21,627 nt of DNA from JAJZOM01 sp046703545 (GTDB taxonomy: Archaea; Thermoplasmatota; Thermoplasmata; Thermoplasmatales; Thermoplasmataceae): assembly GCA_046703545.1 (NCBI GenBank), contig JBJKSX010000037.1, positions 1 to 21,627 of the forward strand, given 5' to 3'. How positions within the stretch are numbered: the first letter of the stretch is position 1; every line of letters starts with the position of its first letter. The position numbers and the translations under genes are program-made. This document shows positions 1 to 7,080 of this stretch, in pieces. The notes beneath the pieces are model-generated. The model was not told the DNA's origin, ran no database searches, and was given only the letters and a program-made list of their open reading frames with translations.

Positions 1-1
1 T

Positions 2-226
2 TCATCCGCGGCCTACTACATTCTCAGATGGTCCGGGGCAGCCATTGCCCCGAACGTTTCCTGGTATCTTGGTGAAAAGTTTGGGTTCAACATACCATTC
101 TACCTCATCGGAGCAATAATGGTGGCAGCCACCGCGATGATGCTATTGAAATCAGATTTGCTCAAGACCGCCCTGAAGACACAAGAAAATAGCCGGTCCC
201 AGCAGGGGAATGGGGTATCAGTATAG
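2..226 (+). CDS. MFS-type transporter, C-terminal fragment
   Basis: The open frame runs in from the left edge and ends in TAG, leaving the last 74 residues. It shows a glycine/alanine-rich membrane segment (RWSGAAIAPNVSWYLG), a short FGFNIPFYLIG loop-helix and a final hydrophobic helix (IGAIMVAATAMMLL), followed by a polar Lys/Gln-rich cytoplasmic tail. The pattern GAAIAPxxxxYLxxxFGxxxxFYxIG is typical of helices 11-12 of major facilitator superfamily permeases. The substrate cannot be told from this piece. The gene converges on the lipid-kinase gene, with only 30 bases between the stop codons. That this is MFS is inferred from the helix pattern alone; another polytopic carrier is possible. 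Confidence 0.7.
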   Translation, partial: SSAAYYILRWSGAAIAPNVSWYLGEKFGFNIPFYLIGAIMVAATAMMLLKSDLLKTALKTQENSRSQQGNGVSV

Positions 227-256
227 GCGCGGCCAGGTTGCGCAAGCCTCTCTGGA

Positions 257-1135
257 CTAGTTGCCTTTTCCAGGATCAATGATGTTGAGTCTACTCCTGG
301 CCACAGATATCTCCAGCGGGGAAGACCCGTAATCCTCGCCATCCATTTCTGCCGGCGCATTTCCCGTAATCTCAATCCTTTCCGCTCGGTAAGATTGCAC
401 CGTGGGGTCATCAATGTAGGATCCATTCCTGAGCTTTCCAAGCTTGGATATCATCTGGAGTTTGCCCACTCCTGACACAACATGAATGTCCAGAAGCCCA
501 TCGTCAAGTTCAGCCTTCGGGGCTGCCAGCATGCCGCCACCGAAGTACCTTCCATTCGCAACCACCATTTCCGCAAGGTCCAGGTGTACATCCTTTCCGT
601 TGACTTTCATGGCCACCTTGAATGGCTTGAAGAATGGCAGCAGTGCCAGAACAGAAGCGGTGAAGGAATGTCCCCCTCTTGACTTCCTGTGCGCATTGAC
701 CCTCCTCATCACCGAGGCCCCGAATCCCACTTCCAGAATGTTGACAAAGTACCTGCTTTCAGTGCCCTGCCTGGCCACACCCATATCTATCTTTTTTGTC
801 AGGCTTTCCCTCATGGCTTCCCTGACCGTCGGGATGTCCTTGAAGCTGAGCGACTTGACGAAGTCTGATCCTGTTCCTGCAGAGATTGGCACCAGAACAG
901 TACTTGCGCCAGCCAATGACTGCACCACCTCATTGAGGGTGCCGTCCCCGCCTATGCAGAGTATGTAATCAGACCCATTCTTTGTGGCTTTATCTGCAAT
1001 TTCTGTTGCATCTCCCGGCCCACTGGTGAGAAAATGCTCCAGTTCAAATTCCCTGAACTGGTCAAGCACCGATCTGTAGATCTCGGATGCATAGTTGCCG
1101 CCGGCGCTTGGATTGATGATGGCGGTTACTTTCAT
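257..1135 (-). CDS. diacylglycerol kinase family (YegS/DagK-like) lipid kinase
   Basis: A 292-residue protein with the full DAGK catalytic fold signature: INPSAGG at residues 7-13, the nucleotide-binding GGDGTLNE at 62-69, the GTGSDF segment at 87-92, and the C-terminal beta-sandwich with a PKAELDDGLLDI stretch near 206-217 and PAEMDGE at 261-267. Family members phosphorylate diacylglycerol, sphingosine-like bases or related alcohols with ATP; bacterial YegS acts on phosphatidylglycerol. The substrate in an archaeon would be a lipid alcohol, but which one cannot be read from sequence. Its ATG overlaps the TGA of the upstream glpD-like gene (ATGA at 1132-1135), so it is the third gene of a coupled operon. 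Length is normal and all key motifs are intact, so it is probably active. Confidence 0.9.
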   Translation of the reverse strand: MKVTAIINPSAGGNYASEIYRSVLDQFREFELEHFLTSGPGDATEIADKATKNGSDYILCIGGDGTLNEVVQSLAGASTVLVPISAGTGSDFVKSLSFKDIPTVREAMRESLTKKIDMGVARQGTESRYFVNILEVGFGASVMRRVNAHRKSRGGHSFTASVLALLPFFKPFKVAMKVNGKDVHLDLAEMVVANGRYFGGGMLAAPKAELDDGLLDIHVVSGVGKLQMISKLGKLRNGSYIDDPTVQSYRAERIEITGNAPAEMDGEDYGSSPLEISVARSRLNIIDPGKGN

Positions 1136-2484
1136 GAAACCACCATTCCCTCCTTCTTCATTTCCTCCATCACACTTTTCTCTAGGGACTTGCCCTGGTC
1201 TGGCTCATAAATGCGGTATGCCATCCTTCTTCTCATTATGTCCTCAAAGGTCACGGGGCATTCGTGCCTTATCACATCCCTTATGGAATCTCCGCTTTTT
1301 GACCTGCTGTAGCATATTGTGGGCAGCCCGGAGGTTTCTATTTTCGTTCCCAGCAAACTTGAAATGCGCATGGCAGCCTTCCTGGAGGCTGCACGGTAGT
1401 TGGTGATCTTTCCACCAAGGAGGCTTACGAGCCTTCCGGTATTCACTATCTCGAAGTCCCTGGATACCTTTCCTGGATCGTTCCCTTCCCCAAATAATGG
1501 CCTAAGGCCGGCATATGCGGATACAACATCCATTCTGTTCAGTTCCGGATAGAGGGTCCTGACACTTTCCACAACGTAATTGACATCCTCCTCGCTGATG
1601 CGAAAATCATCCGGCTCCTTCACGAAGGTGTCTGTTGTCCCGATGTGCACAACTTTTCCCCTTGGGATGATGAACATCTGCCTCTTGTCAAGGGGAGTCC
1701 TGAACGCAATGGCATGCTTAATGGGAATTTTGTCCGCAGGGACCACAAGGTGTATGCCCTTGCTCAACTGCAGGGGCTTTTCCAGTTTCTTCCCGAACCG
1801 ATCGAGAAGCCTTGATGCCCAGGGCCCAGCTGCATTCACCACCAGGTCCGCGGTTATTACAGATTCTTTGCCGGAGAATGCATCTTTCAGGGTTACTGCA
1901 TATCCTGAACTTGAGGGTTCAAGCTTTGTGGCCTCCAAATAATTGAAGCATCTGACTCCATTCCTCTGCGCGGAAACTATGTTGTGAATTACCAGCAGTG
2001 AATCGTCAGTGTATGCATCCATGTACTGGAAATATCCCTTCACGGAAGGCGGATATTCTCCGGTGTTCTTCTTGAATCTCGGCAGGCTTGGATTTCCTGA
2101 AAGGAGATTGTAAAGGAACAGTCCGAATCTCAAGGTGTACTTTTTCCAGGAGTACTGGTCAACAATAATGTGAAAATTCAATGGCTTCACGAAGTCGGTG
2201 TTCGTGATCAGGTAGTTCCTCTCTTTGAGGAGTTCCCTGACTTCCCTGACCTCACCCTGTGCAAGGTATCTCAATCCCCCATGGATCAGCTTTGATGATC
2301 CGGAACTTGTGCCCGAGGCAAAGTCACTCTTCTCAACCAGGATGGTGTCAATGCCATTTTCCGAAAGCAGGTTGGCCACACCAGCGCCAGAAATGCCACC
2401 CCCTATGACAAGAACCTGGCATTTCCCTCCATCGAGCCCAGACAGGGCAGTCCCCCTCGTCCTGAAGGAAAATTCATCACTCAT
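1132..2484 (-). CDS. glpD: FAD-dependent glycerol-3-phosphate dehydrogenase (GlpD/GlpA family)
   Basis: A 450-residue flavoprotein oxidising sn-glycerol 3-phosphate to dihydroxyacetone phosphate, with electrons normally passed to the quinone pool. The FAD dinucleotide fold VIGGGISGAGVANLL is at residues 26-40, followed by the family hallmark SGTSSGSSKLIHGGLRYL at about 57-74; AGLRPLFGE (325-333) and LLGGKITNYRAA (355-366) lie near the C-terminal flavin contacts. It is shorter than E. coli GlpD (about 500 residues) at the C-terminus and has no GlpA-type iron-sulfur extension. I chose ATG at 2484 over an upstream TTG at 2517 because GGAG lies nine bases before it; it overlaps the preceding gene by 8 bases (ATGAGTGA). 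Sitting between an AGPS-like gene and a lipid kinase it may set the DHAP/glycerol-3-phosphate balance for lipid work rather than only glycerol catabolism. Confidence 0.92.
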   Translation of the reverse strand: MSDEFSFRTRGTALSGLDGGKCQVLVIGGGISGAGVANLLSENGIDTILVEKSDFASGTSSGSSKLIHGGLRYLAQGEVREVRELLKERNYLITNTDFVKPLNFHIIVDQYSWKKYTLRFGLFLYNLLSGNPSLPRFKKNTGEYPPSVKGYFQYMDAYTDDSLLVIHNIVSAQRNGVRCFNYLEATKLEPSSSGYAVTLKDAFSGKESVITADLVVNAAGPWASRLLDRFGKKLEKPLQLSKGIHLVVPADKIPIKHAIAFRTPLDKRQMFIIPRGKVVHIGTTDTFVKEPDDFRISEEDVNYVVESVRTLYPELNRMDVVSAYAGLRPLFGEGNDPGKVSRDFEIVNTGRLVSLLGGKITNYRAASRKAAMRISSLLGTKIETSGLPTICYSRSKSGDSIRDVIRHECPVTFEDIMRRRMAYRIYEPDQGKSLEKSVMEEMKKEGMVVS

Positions 2485-3985
2485 TGTGCCTGTCTCCAGA
2501 GAATAGCGGATCCGCAAGCCTTGCCTGCATTCGTTCCAGTTCCCTGTCCATGTTCTTATGGAAAAGTGCCCCCTTTCCGTGATGGTGGGTCATTGTCCCC
2601 CCATTAGAAACGAAACAGCTGACCAGTTCTTCTCTCACTTTCAGGAGAGTGTCCAGTTCATTCTCCGACTTTATGATGAAGGTGAAGTATATGCACGCCC
2701 CAGACCTGTAAAGGTGGGATATGTGTGCCATGATCTCGCCCCTGAATCCTAAATCCTGCTTGAGTTTCCCGAATGTGTTTTTTACGTCCAGGTAAAGGGG
2801 GTACATGTTATCCCAGGTTGTGGAAGTCTCAAGTGTGTCCGGGATCAGCCCACTTTTCCAGAGGACATTTGCAATCCCCGGTCTGGAAAATCTCCCCTTT
2901 ATCCAGGACTTGGCAGGTGCAGAGCCTGTGGAAATCGAATTGGTGAGAACAGGAGTGACTGCGAAGTCATTGTTAACAACAACCAGCAGTGCCCCCTTTC
3001 CCCCAGTCCTGAAATTGACGTATTTCCTGAAGAGCCCAACCATGGCCCCATCGCCAGCGGTGTTGAAGGCAAACTCAGTTTCAAGTTCATCCGAGAGCCT
3101 TGCCACAGCTGGAAATCGGTCTCCGCTTGAAAGGGCCTCTATCCCGTCCTTGAAACTCCTGTAAACGTATGATGAAAAGTATCTCCTCTCCGGTGCATTG
3201 AACAGCTTCATGACAACATCGGTCACAAGGCCGTATTTGCCGTCACTGCCAATTGCAACATCCTTGTAGTCAAAGCCTGTGGACTTCCGGGGAAATACAC
3301 CGTCAGTGTGCTCACCAGAGGATGTGGAAAGGCTGACTCCCAGGACGAGCCTTTCAATTCCCCCATAGAGGTTTGATTCCTGGCCTGTGGCCTTGGTGGC
3401 CACCCATCCGCCAACCGTTGAATGAAGCATGGATTCAGGAAAGTTTCCAAGAGTGTAGCCAAAACTGTTCAGCCTCTTTTCAACCTCCATTCCCCTGTAG
3501 CCAGCACCTATAACTACGTATCCCTTCTCTATGCGCAGTTGCTTCAGGTTTCTGGTATCAATGGAAACTGTCTTCCCCTCGTCTTTCACCAGTAGGGAAC
3601 CGGAAACGGATGTCCCGCCGCCGTATATTATGGCCCTGTAGCTCCTGTTTTGCAGCCCTTTCAGAATGTCACCGGCAATCTTGTAATCGGGGTATATGAC
3701 GGCATCCACAATCCTCTCTATTGAGGAATGCCTGGCCATGAGCAACTCTGGGGAAGACTTTCCCAGGGAATGGGCATACCTTTCAGTGGGGCTGAAGCTT
3801 ATGTGTGTTTCAGGAACGAATTCCAGGAGCTCCCTCCTTATATCTTCAGAAGTCTCCGGAATCTCCTGGTCTGCAAGTCCATCCCAGACGCTTTCAAGCC
3901 TTATTCCAAGTCTCCTTGCGATATATTCTGCACTGGAGCGAAAGTCGCCCCCATCACCTTGGCCATAAAGAACTGGAACTTTCAT
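2477..3985 (-). CDS. alkylglycerone-phosphate synthase (AGPS)-like FAD-linked oxidase
   Basis: A 502-residue member of the VAO/GlcD flavoprotein superfamily. FAD-binding loop YGGGTSVSGS is at 121-130, with STVGGWVATKATGQESNLYGG-type second loop around 189-209. Features particular to AGPS are present: PRKSTGFDYKDVAIGSDGKYG at about 232-252 (human AGPS has a matching PRMSTGPD...GSEGTLG block), YRSGACIYFTF at 426-436, and the active-site HHHGKG at 467-472. AGPS swaps the acyl chain of acyl-DHAP for an alkyl group, making the ether bond of eukaryotic and some bacterial ether lipids. Archaea normally build ether lipids with unrelated prenyltransferases, so the true substrate is open. ATG 3985 lies 29 bases from a TATA-box centre, suggesting a leaderless transcript; an upstream TTG (3994) is less likely. 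First gene of the operon with glpD and the lipid kinase. Confidence 0.85.
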   Translation of the reverse strand: MKVPVLYGQGDGGDFRSSAEYIARRLGIRLESVWDGLADQEIPETSEDIRRELLEFVPETHISFSPTERYAHSLGKSSPELLMARHSSIERIVDAVIYPDYKIAGDILKGLQNRSYRAIIYGGGTSVSGSLLVKDEGKTVSIDTRNLKQLRIEKGYVVIGAGYRGMEVEKRLNSFGYTLGNFPESMLHSTVGGWVATKATGQESNLYGGIERLVLGVSLSTSSGEHTDGVFPRKSTGFDYKDVAIGSDGKYGLVTDVVMKLFNAPERRYFSSYVYRSFKDGIEALSSGDRFPAVARLSDELETEFAFNTAGDGAMVGLFRKYVNFRTGGKGALLVVVNNDFAVTPVLTNSISTGSAPAKSWIKGRFSRPGIANVLWKSGLIPDTLETSTTWDNMYPLYLDVKNTFGKLKQDLGFRGEIMAHISHLYRSGACIYFTFIIKSENELDTLLKVREELVSCFVSNGGTMTHHHGKGALFHKNMDRELERMQARLADPLFSGDRHNE

Positions 3986-4008
3986 GCTTTTCAATTAACG
4001 GTTCTGCA

Positions 4009-4022
4009 CTTATAAATATTTG
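4009..4022 (-). promoter_or_regulatory. TATA-box promoter of the AGPS-glpD-lipid kinase operon
   Basis: On the minus strand the box reads CAAATATTTATAAG and its centre is about 29 bases before the ATG at 3985. The same spacing is seen at two other genes in this window (19053, 21172), which fits an archaeal leaderless promoter. Confidence 0.65.
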
Positions 4023-4023
4023 A

Positions 4024-4042
4024 GTCCCTTTTGCAAAGGGAC
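4024..4042. promoter_or_regulatory. perfect 8-bp inverted repeat GTCCCTTT-TGC-AAAGGGAC
   Basis: Two 8-base arms are separated by three bases. It lies directly upstream of the TATA box of the AGPS operon and 19 bases past the stop of the ABC-2 permease gene, also on the minus strand. No U-tract follows on the minus strand, so a regulator-binding site is at least as likely as a terminator hairpin. Confidence 0.5.
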
Positions 4043-4060
4043 CAGTAAGCAGTGCCTTTC

Positions 4061-5158
4061 CTACTCCTCTTTCCAGCTGAACTTCACAACCATCAGGATG
4101 AAAATGACAACTGCAACTCCAATGCTCACAACGATGTCAAGCATGGCCGAACTGTAGTTGGTGTAGATGGTTACGGCATTAAGCCCGTCTATGACGTAGT
4201 ACAGGGGAAGCACGTGGGCAAATGTCTGCAGCCAGACTGGCATTATGGAGATTGGGAAGAATGTCCCAGAGAGGAACATCATGGGGAATGTTATCACGTT
4301 GCCTATCACTGAAGCACTTTCCTCGGACTTTGAAAGGGAACCAGCCAGTATGCCCAGGGACGTGAACATGAAGACTCCCACCACCAGGAACGGGATCATC
4401 AATGTGGTGAGCGTCAATTCAGAATGGAAAACGAAGAGGCCCACGGCTGCAATCTCCACAGCAGACAGTGCAGATATTACAAGGTACCACAGAAACTTTG
4501 AAAGGAACCACTCAGATTTGGTGAGCGGAGTCAGGGAGAGCTGCCTGAATATCTTCTCCTTCTTGTATGAGCTCACGATGAAAGTCATGGAGAACATTGG
4601 GGACGTGAGTATCACAAGCCCGATCAGGCCAGGTATGAGGAAATCAATGTACTTTGTGGCGTGAGAAGTGACCGAAGTGCTCTCAAGAGACACTATCTGG
4701 CTTGGAAGCTGGAAATTGTTGTTGAAAATCTGCACGGCATAATTGATTGCACTCTGTGCAATGCCGCTGGATGAAACCGATGGATTGTTGTAATAGACAA
4801 GCGCCACATGCCCTCCGCTGCTTGAGACTTCCGTGCTGAAATTAGCGGGTATCAGGAGCGCCGCAGATATGGAGTGCTGAGAGATGTATGTCTGGATGTT
4901 CACGTTGCTTGGAATCATGTGGATAGACACGATATTGGTTGCATTGAGGGTGCTGATGAACTGGGACGACAGAGTTCCGTTGGCGTCCTGATTCTGCACG
5001 TAAAGTGGAACCGTGGAACTGCCGGTGCCCGAAAATATAGAGCCAAAAATGAGCATCAGGATGAGTGGAAATATGAAAACGAAGAAAACTGCCGACTTGC
5101 TTCTCATGTAGCTCCTGGCGTAGACCACCAGGTCTGCTTTTATGTTTTTCAGCTTCAT
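4061..5158 (-). CDS. ABC-2 type transport permease
   Basis: A 365-residue integral membrane subunit of an ABC exporter. One helix near residues 17-40 (AVFFVFIFPLILMLIFG) is followed by a long Ser/Asn/Val-rich extracytoplasmic loop to about 165 carrying several NxS/T sequons, then five more hydrophobic segments including the ABC-2 signature region ASVIGNVITFPMMFLSGTFFPISIMP. This 1+5 layout with a large first loop is that of YhfP/YbhS-NatB-type drug or lipid exporters. The start at 5158 was chosen because the strong SD GGAGGAGG lies nine bases before it; the in-frame ATG at 5167 directly abuts that SD. It begins one base after the TGA of the ATPase gene, so the two are translationally coupled. 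The substrate is unknown. Confidence 0.9.
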   Translation of the reverse strand: MKLKNIKADLVVYARSYMRSKSAVFFVFIFPLILMLIFGSIFSGTGSSTVPLYVQNQDANGTLSSQFISTLNATNIVSIHMIPSNVNIQTYISQHSISAALLIPANFSTEVSSSGGHVALVYYNNPSVSSSGIAQSAINYAVQIFNNNFQLPSQIVSLESTSVTSHATKYIDFLIPGLIGLVILTSPMFSMTFIVSSYKKEKIFRQLSLTPLTKSEWFLSKFLWYLVISALSAVEIAAVGLFVFHSELTLTTLMIPFLVVGVFMFTSLGILAGSLSKSEESASVIGNVITFPMMFLSGTFFPISIMPVWLQTFAHVLPLYYVIDGLNAVTIYTNYSSAMLDIVVSIGVAVVIFILMVVKFSWKEE

Positions 5159-5159
5159 A

Positions 5160-6071
5160 TCATTCATCCTCCTCCGTGATCAGATCCACAAAGATATCCT
5201 CCAGGGTGTCCTCCTTGAGTGACAGGTTTCTCAGTTCAATGCTGTTTTTTTCCGCAAATTCGAGTATCCTGGTAATGTCGCCAACATTCTCCACCGGCAC
5301 TATTATCTCATCGCCCTTCACAGAATAGCCAGGTGTTCCTGAGCTCTTGAGATACTCTTCAAGCCTGTTGCTCTTGTTGATGTGTAGGCTCCTGCCCTTG
5401 CCCATCTTCCCGATGATTTCCTGCGGGCTGCCCTCAACGATCATCTTTCCATGGTCCATGATTCCAACCCTGTCTGCAAGCATTTCTGCCTCTTCCAGGT
5501 AATGGGTTGTCAGGATCACCGTGCGGCCCTCAGACTTCAGTTTCCTTATAAGGCCCCATATCCTCCTTCTTGCCTTGGGGTCCAGGCCAGTGGTTGGCTC
5601 ATCGAGGAACACCACTTTTGGGTCATTGATCAGTGCAAGGCATATGCCCACTTTCTGTTTCTGCCCTCCTGAGAGGTTTATGAAATGCACCTTCCTGACA
5701 TCTTCGAGCTCAACCAGCTTCAGGAGCTCATCGGTGCGGTCAGGAACTGAAAAAAGTGTGCAGTAGTATTTTATTGCCTCCTCCGGCGTGATCCGTTCTA
5801 TGAACCTGAAATCCTGGGGCATTATTCCCACAATGTCCCTGATCTTTGACGCGGATCGCCATGGGTCCTGGCCAAGAACTCTGACAGAGCCGGAGTCAGG
5901 TTTCCTTATCCCTTCCAGTATTTCCACGGTCGTGGTCTTGCCCGCGCCATTTGGGCCTAGGAAACTGTAAACCTCGCCTTTGGTTACTGAAAATGAGATT
6001 CCATTCACTGCTTTGAGCGTACCGTAGGTTTTGTGAAGATCTGTGACCGAGATGTATTCCTCGTCCGTCAT
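5160..6071 (-). CDS. ABC transporter ATP-binding protein (ABC-2/DrrA class)
   Basis: A 303-residue ATPase that pairs with the downstream permease. Walker A GPNGAGKTT is at 39-47, Q-loop PQD at 85-87, signature LSGGQKQK at 133-140, Walker B VVFLDEPT at 153-160, D-loop GLD and the switch His190. After residue 215 comes the C-terminal extension (LHINKSNRLEEYL... LSLKEDTLEDIFVDL) typical of DrrA/CcmA-like exporters, with the conserved LxxxxxxLEDxFxxLT motif near the end. All catalytic residues are intact. The ATG at 6071 follows the regulator gene by 40 bases, in which a direct repeat TTAGTAAC is found twice. The context is that of a regulated two-component exporter; drugs, lipids or metal chelates are possible cargoes. 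Confidence 0.93.
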   Translation of the reverse strand: MTDEEYISVTDLHKTYGTLKAVNGISFSVTKGEVYSFLGPNGAGKTTTVEILEGIRKPDSGSVRVLGQDPWRSASKIRDIVGIMPQDFRFIERITPEEAIKYYCTLFSVPDRTDELLKLVELEDVRKVHFINLSGGQKQKVGICLALINDPKVVFLDEPTTGLDPKARRRIWGLIRKLKSEGRTVILTTHYLEEAEMLADRVGIMDHGKMIVEGSPQEIIGKMGKGRSLHINKSNRLEEYLKSSGTPGYSVKGDEIIVPVENVGDITRILEFAEKNSIELRNLSLKEDTLEDIFVDLITEEDE

Positions 6072-6075
6072 TGAT

Positions 6076-6102
6076 TTAGTAACACTATGGCAGATTAGTA
6101 AC
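6076..6102 (-). promoter_or_regulatory. direct repeat TTAGTAAC x2 ahead of the ABC ATPase gene
   Basis: TTAGTAAC occurs at 6076-6083 and 6095-6102, 19 bases apart (about two helical turns), within GATTTAGTAAC and GATTAGTAAC. The distal copy lies where the TATA box for a leaderless start at 6071 would fall. This is a plausible operator for the TrmB-like regulator encoded next door. Confidence 0.45.
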
Positions 6103-6111
6103 TTATCACTA

Positions 6112-6540
6112 CTAGAAATCCTTGATCTGCCTCAATCCAACATTTGGTACTTTCCCACCATACACGTAGGATTCGGTTTCAATCCTGTGCTCGAATTCAT
6201 TCATGAATGCGTCCATGCTTTTCTTCAGGCTCTCAATTCTCACTGAAACAATTTCCTTGATGCTTTCCATGTCATTGGGAAGGAACATTGCAACCCGCCC
6301 TCCTCTTTCAAGTGAATTCATCTCCTTGTAGACAAGCCCCAGTGAAACCAGCTTCTGCAGGTTCCTGAAAACGGTGCTCCTGTCCTTTGAGAGTAGTTCA
6401 GACAGCTGGTCAAGGGTGCATTGGCCCCTTGATACAATGGTGTAGAAGAGCCTTATTTCAAGGTCGTTAAGGTCAAGAAAGCAGGAAAGGAGATCTGAGC
6501 ATTTTGCCCGGGCACGTATAAGGGACGAGAATGAAACCAT
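6112..6540 (-). CDS. TrmB/MarR-like winged-helix transcriptional regulator
   Basis: A 142-residue DNA-binding protein. A short N-terminal helix (residues 3-24) is followed by a winged helix-turn-helix at about 26-88: LEIRLFYTIVSRG, the helix-turn-helix TLDQLSELLSKDRSTVFRNLQKLVSLGLV with recognition helix RSTVFRNLQKL, and a charged wing SLERGGRVAMFLP. Residues 91-122 form a likely coiled-coil dimer helix. It resembles the short TrmB-related regulators of archaea that lack the sugar-binding domain. It precedes the exporter genes in the same direction and is the natural candidate to control them, possibly responding to a hydrophobic toxic compound (inference). ATG 6540 has GAGGT close upstream and a palindrome ATATCGATAT at the TATA position. 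Confidence 0.8.
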   Translation of the reverse strand: MVSFSSLIRARAKCSDLLSCFLDLNDLEIRLFYTIVSRGQCTLDQLSELLSKDRSTVFRNLQKLVSLGLVYKEMNSLERGGRVAMFLPNDMESIKEIVSVRIESLKKSMDAFMNEFEHRIETESYVYGGKVPNVGLRQIKDF

Positions 6541-6561
6541 GTTACCTCATTGTGTTCAGGT

Positions 6562-6571
6562 ATATCGATAT
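6562..6571. promoter_or_regulatory. palindrome ATATCGATAT in the divergent intergenic region
   Basis: This perfect 10-base palindrome lies 22-31 bases before the regulator's ATG, where its TATA box should be. It may be both TATA element and autoregulatory site. It is short and AT-rich, so chance is possible. Confidence 0.35.
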
Positions 6572-6590
6572 TGTGGTAAAATGGAAATTT

Positions 6591-6607
6591 CGAAAAATAT
6601 TAAATAC
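6591..6607 (+). promoter_or_regulatory. BRE/TATA promoter of the thioredoxin operon
   Basis: CGAAA followed by AATATTAAATA is a good archaeal BRE plus TATA box. Transcription would start near 6629, giving a leader of about 33 bases that ends in the SD GAGGT at 6651-6655, six bases before the ATG at 6662. Confidence 0.6.
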
Positions 6608-6661
6608 AGTTGTCAATTCAGAAGCGCGGGAATAAAACCGCATCAATTTCGAGGTAATTGT

Positions 6662-7069
6662 ATGGTAGACAGAAACATAGATGAAATAAGGGAGAACATG
6701 TTACACAAAATGATGAGCGAAAACAACACATCAGAAGCATCAAGCGGAAAGCCAATGGAACTTACTGACAATAATTTCCAGCAGGAAATTAACAAGGCTG
6801 ATCTTATGGTGGTTGACTTCTGGGCCGCATGGTGCGGACCTTGCCAGTTTGTTTCCCCTATCATTGAGGAACTTGCAGCTGACTACAAGGGCCAGGTCTC
6901 ATTCGGGAAACTGAATGTGGACGAAAATCCAATGGTGTCACAGCAGTTCATGATAAGGAGCATACCCACAATCATGTTCTTCAAGAAGGGCAAGATGGTG
7001 GACGCACAGATTGGCGCAGTTCCCAAGCCAATGCTGGCACAGAAGATAGAAAACCACAAGGCACAGTAA
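6662..7069 (+). CDS. trxA: thioredoxin
   Basis: A 135-residue thioredoxin with the canonical redox motif WCGPC (Cys58, Cys61), preceded by VVDFWAAWCGPC and followed by the cis-proline region SIPTIMFFKKG (100-110). It reduces protein disulfides in the cytoplasm. The first ~32 residues are a charged, partly helical extension (MVDRNIDEIRENMLHKMM...) absent from bacterial thioredoxins; N-terminal extensions of this sort occur in some archaeal ones. The ATG at 6662 is supported by SD GAGGT six bases upstream; the frame stays open further upstream but passes through the TATA box, so longer starts are unlikely. It is followed after 11 bases by the reductase-like gene, implying they work as a pair. 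Confidence 0.95.
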   Translation: MVDRNIDEIRENMLHKMMSENNTSEASSGKPMELTDNNFQQEINKADLMVVDFWAAWCGPCQFVSPIIEELAADYKGQVSFGKLNVDENPMVSQQFMIRSIPTIMFFKKGKMVDAQIGAVPKPMLAQKIENHKAQ

Positions 7070-7080
7070 ATTCCACTCAG

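Noticed and set aside
486..968. 160-residue open frame on the plus strand inside the lipid-kinase gene
   Set aside because: It is antisense to a gene with clear DAGK motifs, has low-complexity Ser/Pro composition typical of shadow frames, and has no ribosome binding site.
2485..2517. 11-residue N-terminal extension of the GlpD-like protein from a TTG
   Set aside because: The ATG at 2484 has a GGAG nine bases upstream and forms the usual short overlap with the preceding gene.
5159..5167. Upstream ATG for the ABC-2 permease at 5167
   Set aside because: It touches the SD GGAGGAGG with no spacer; the ATG at 5158 has a nine-base spacer.
6539..6661. 41-residue N-terminal extension of thioredoxin
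   Set aside because: It would span the divergent promoter region including the TATA box at 6597-6607; the SD GAGGT supports ATG 6662.
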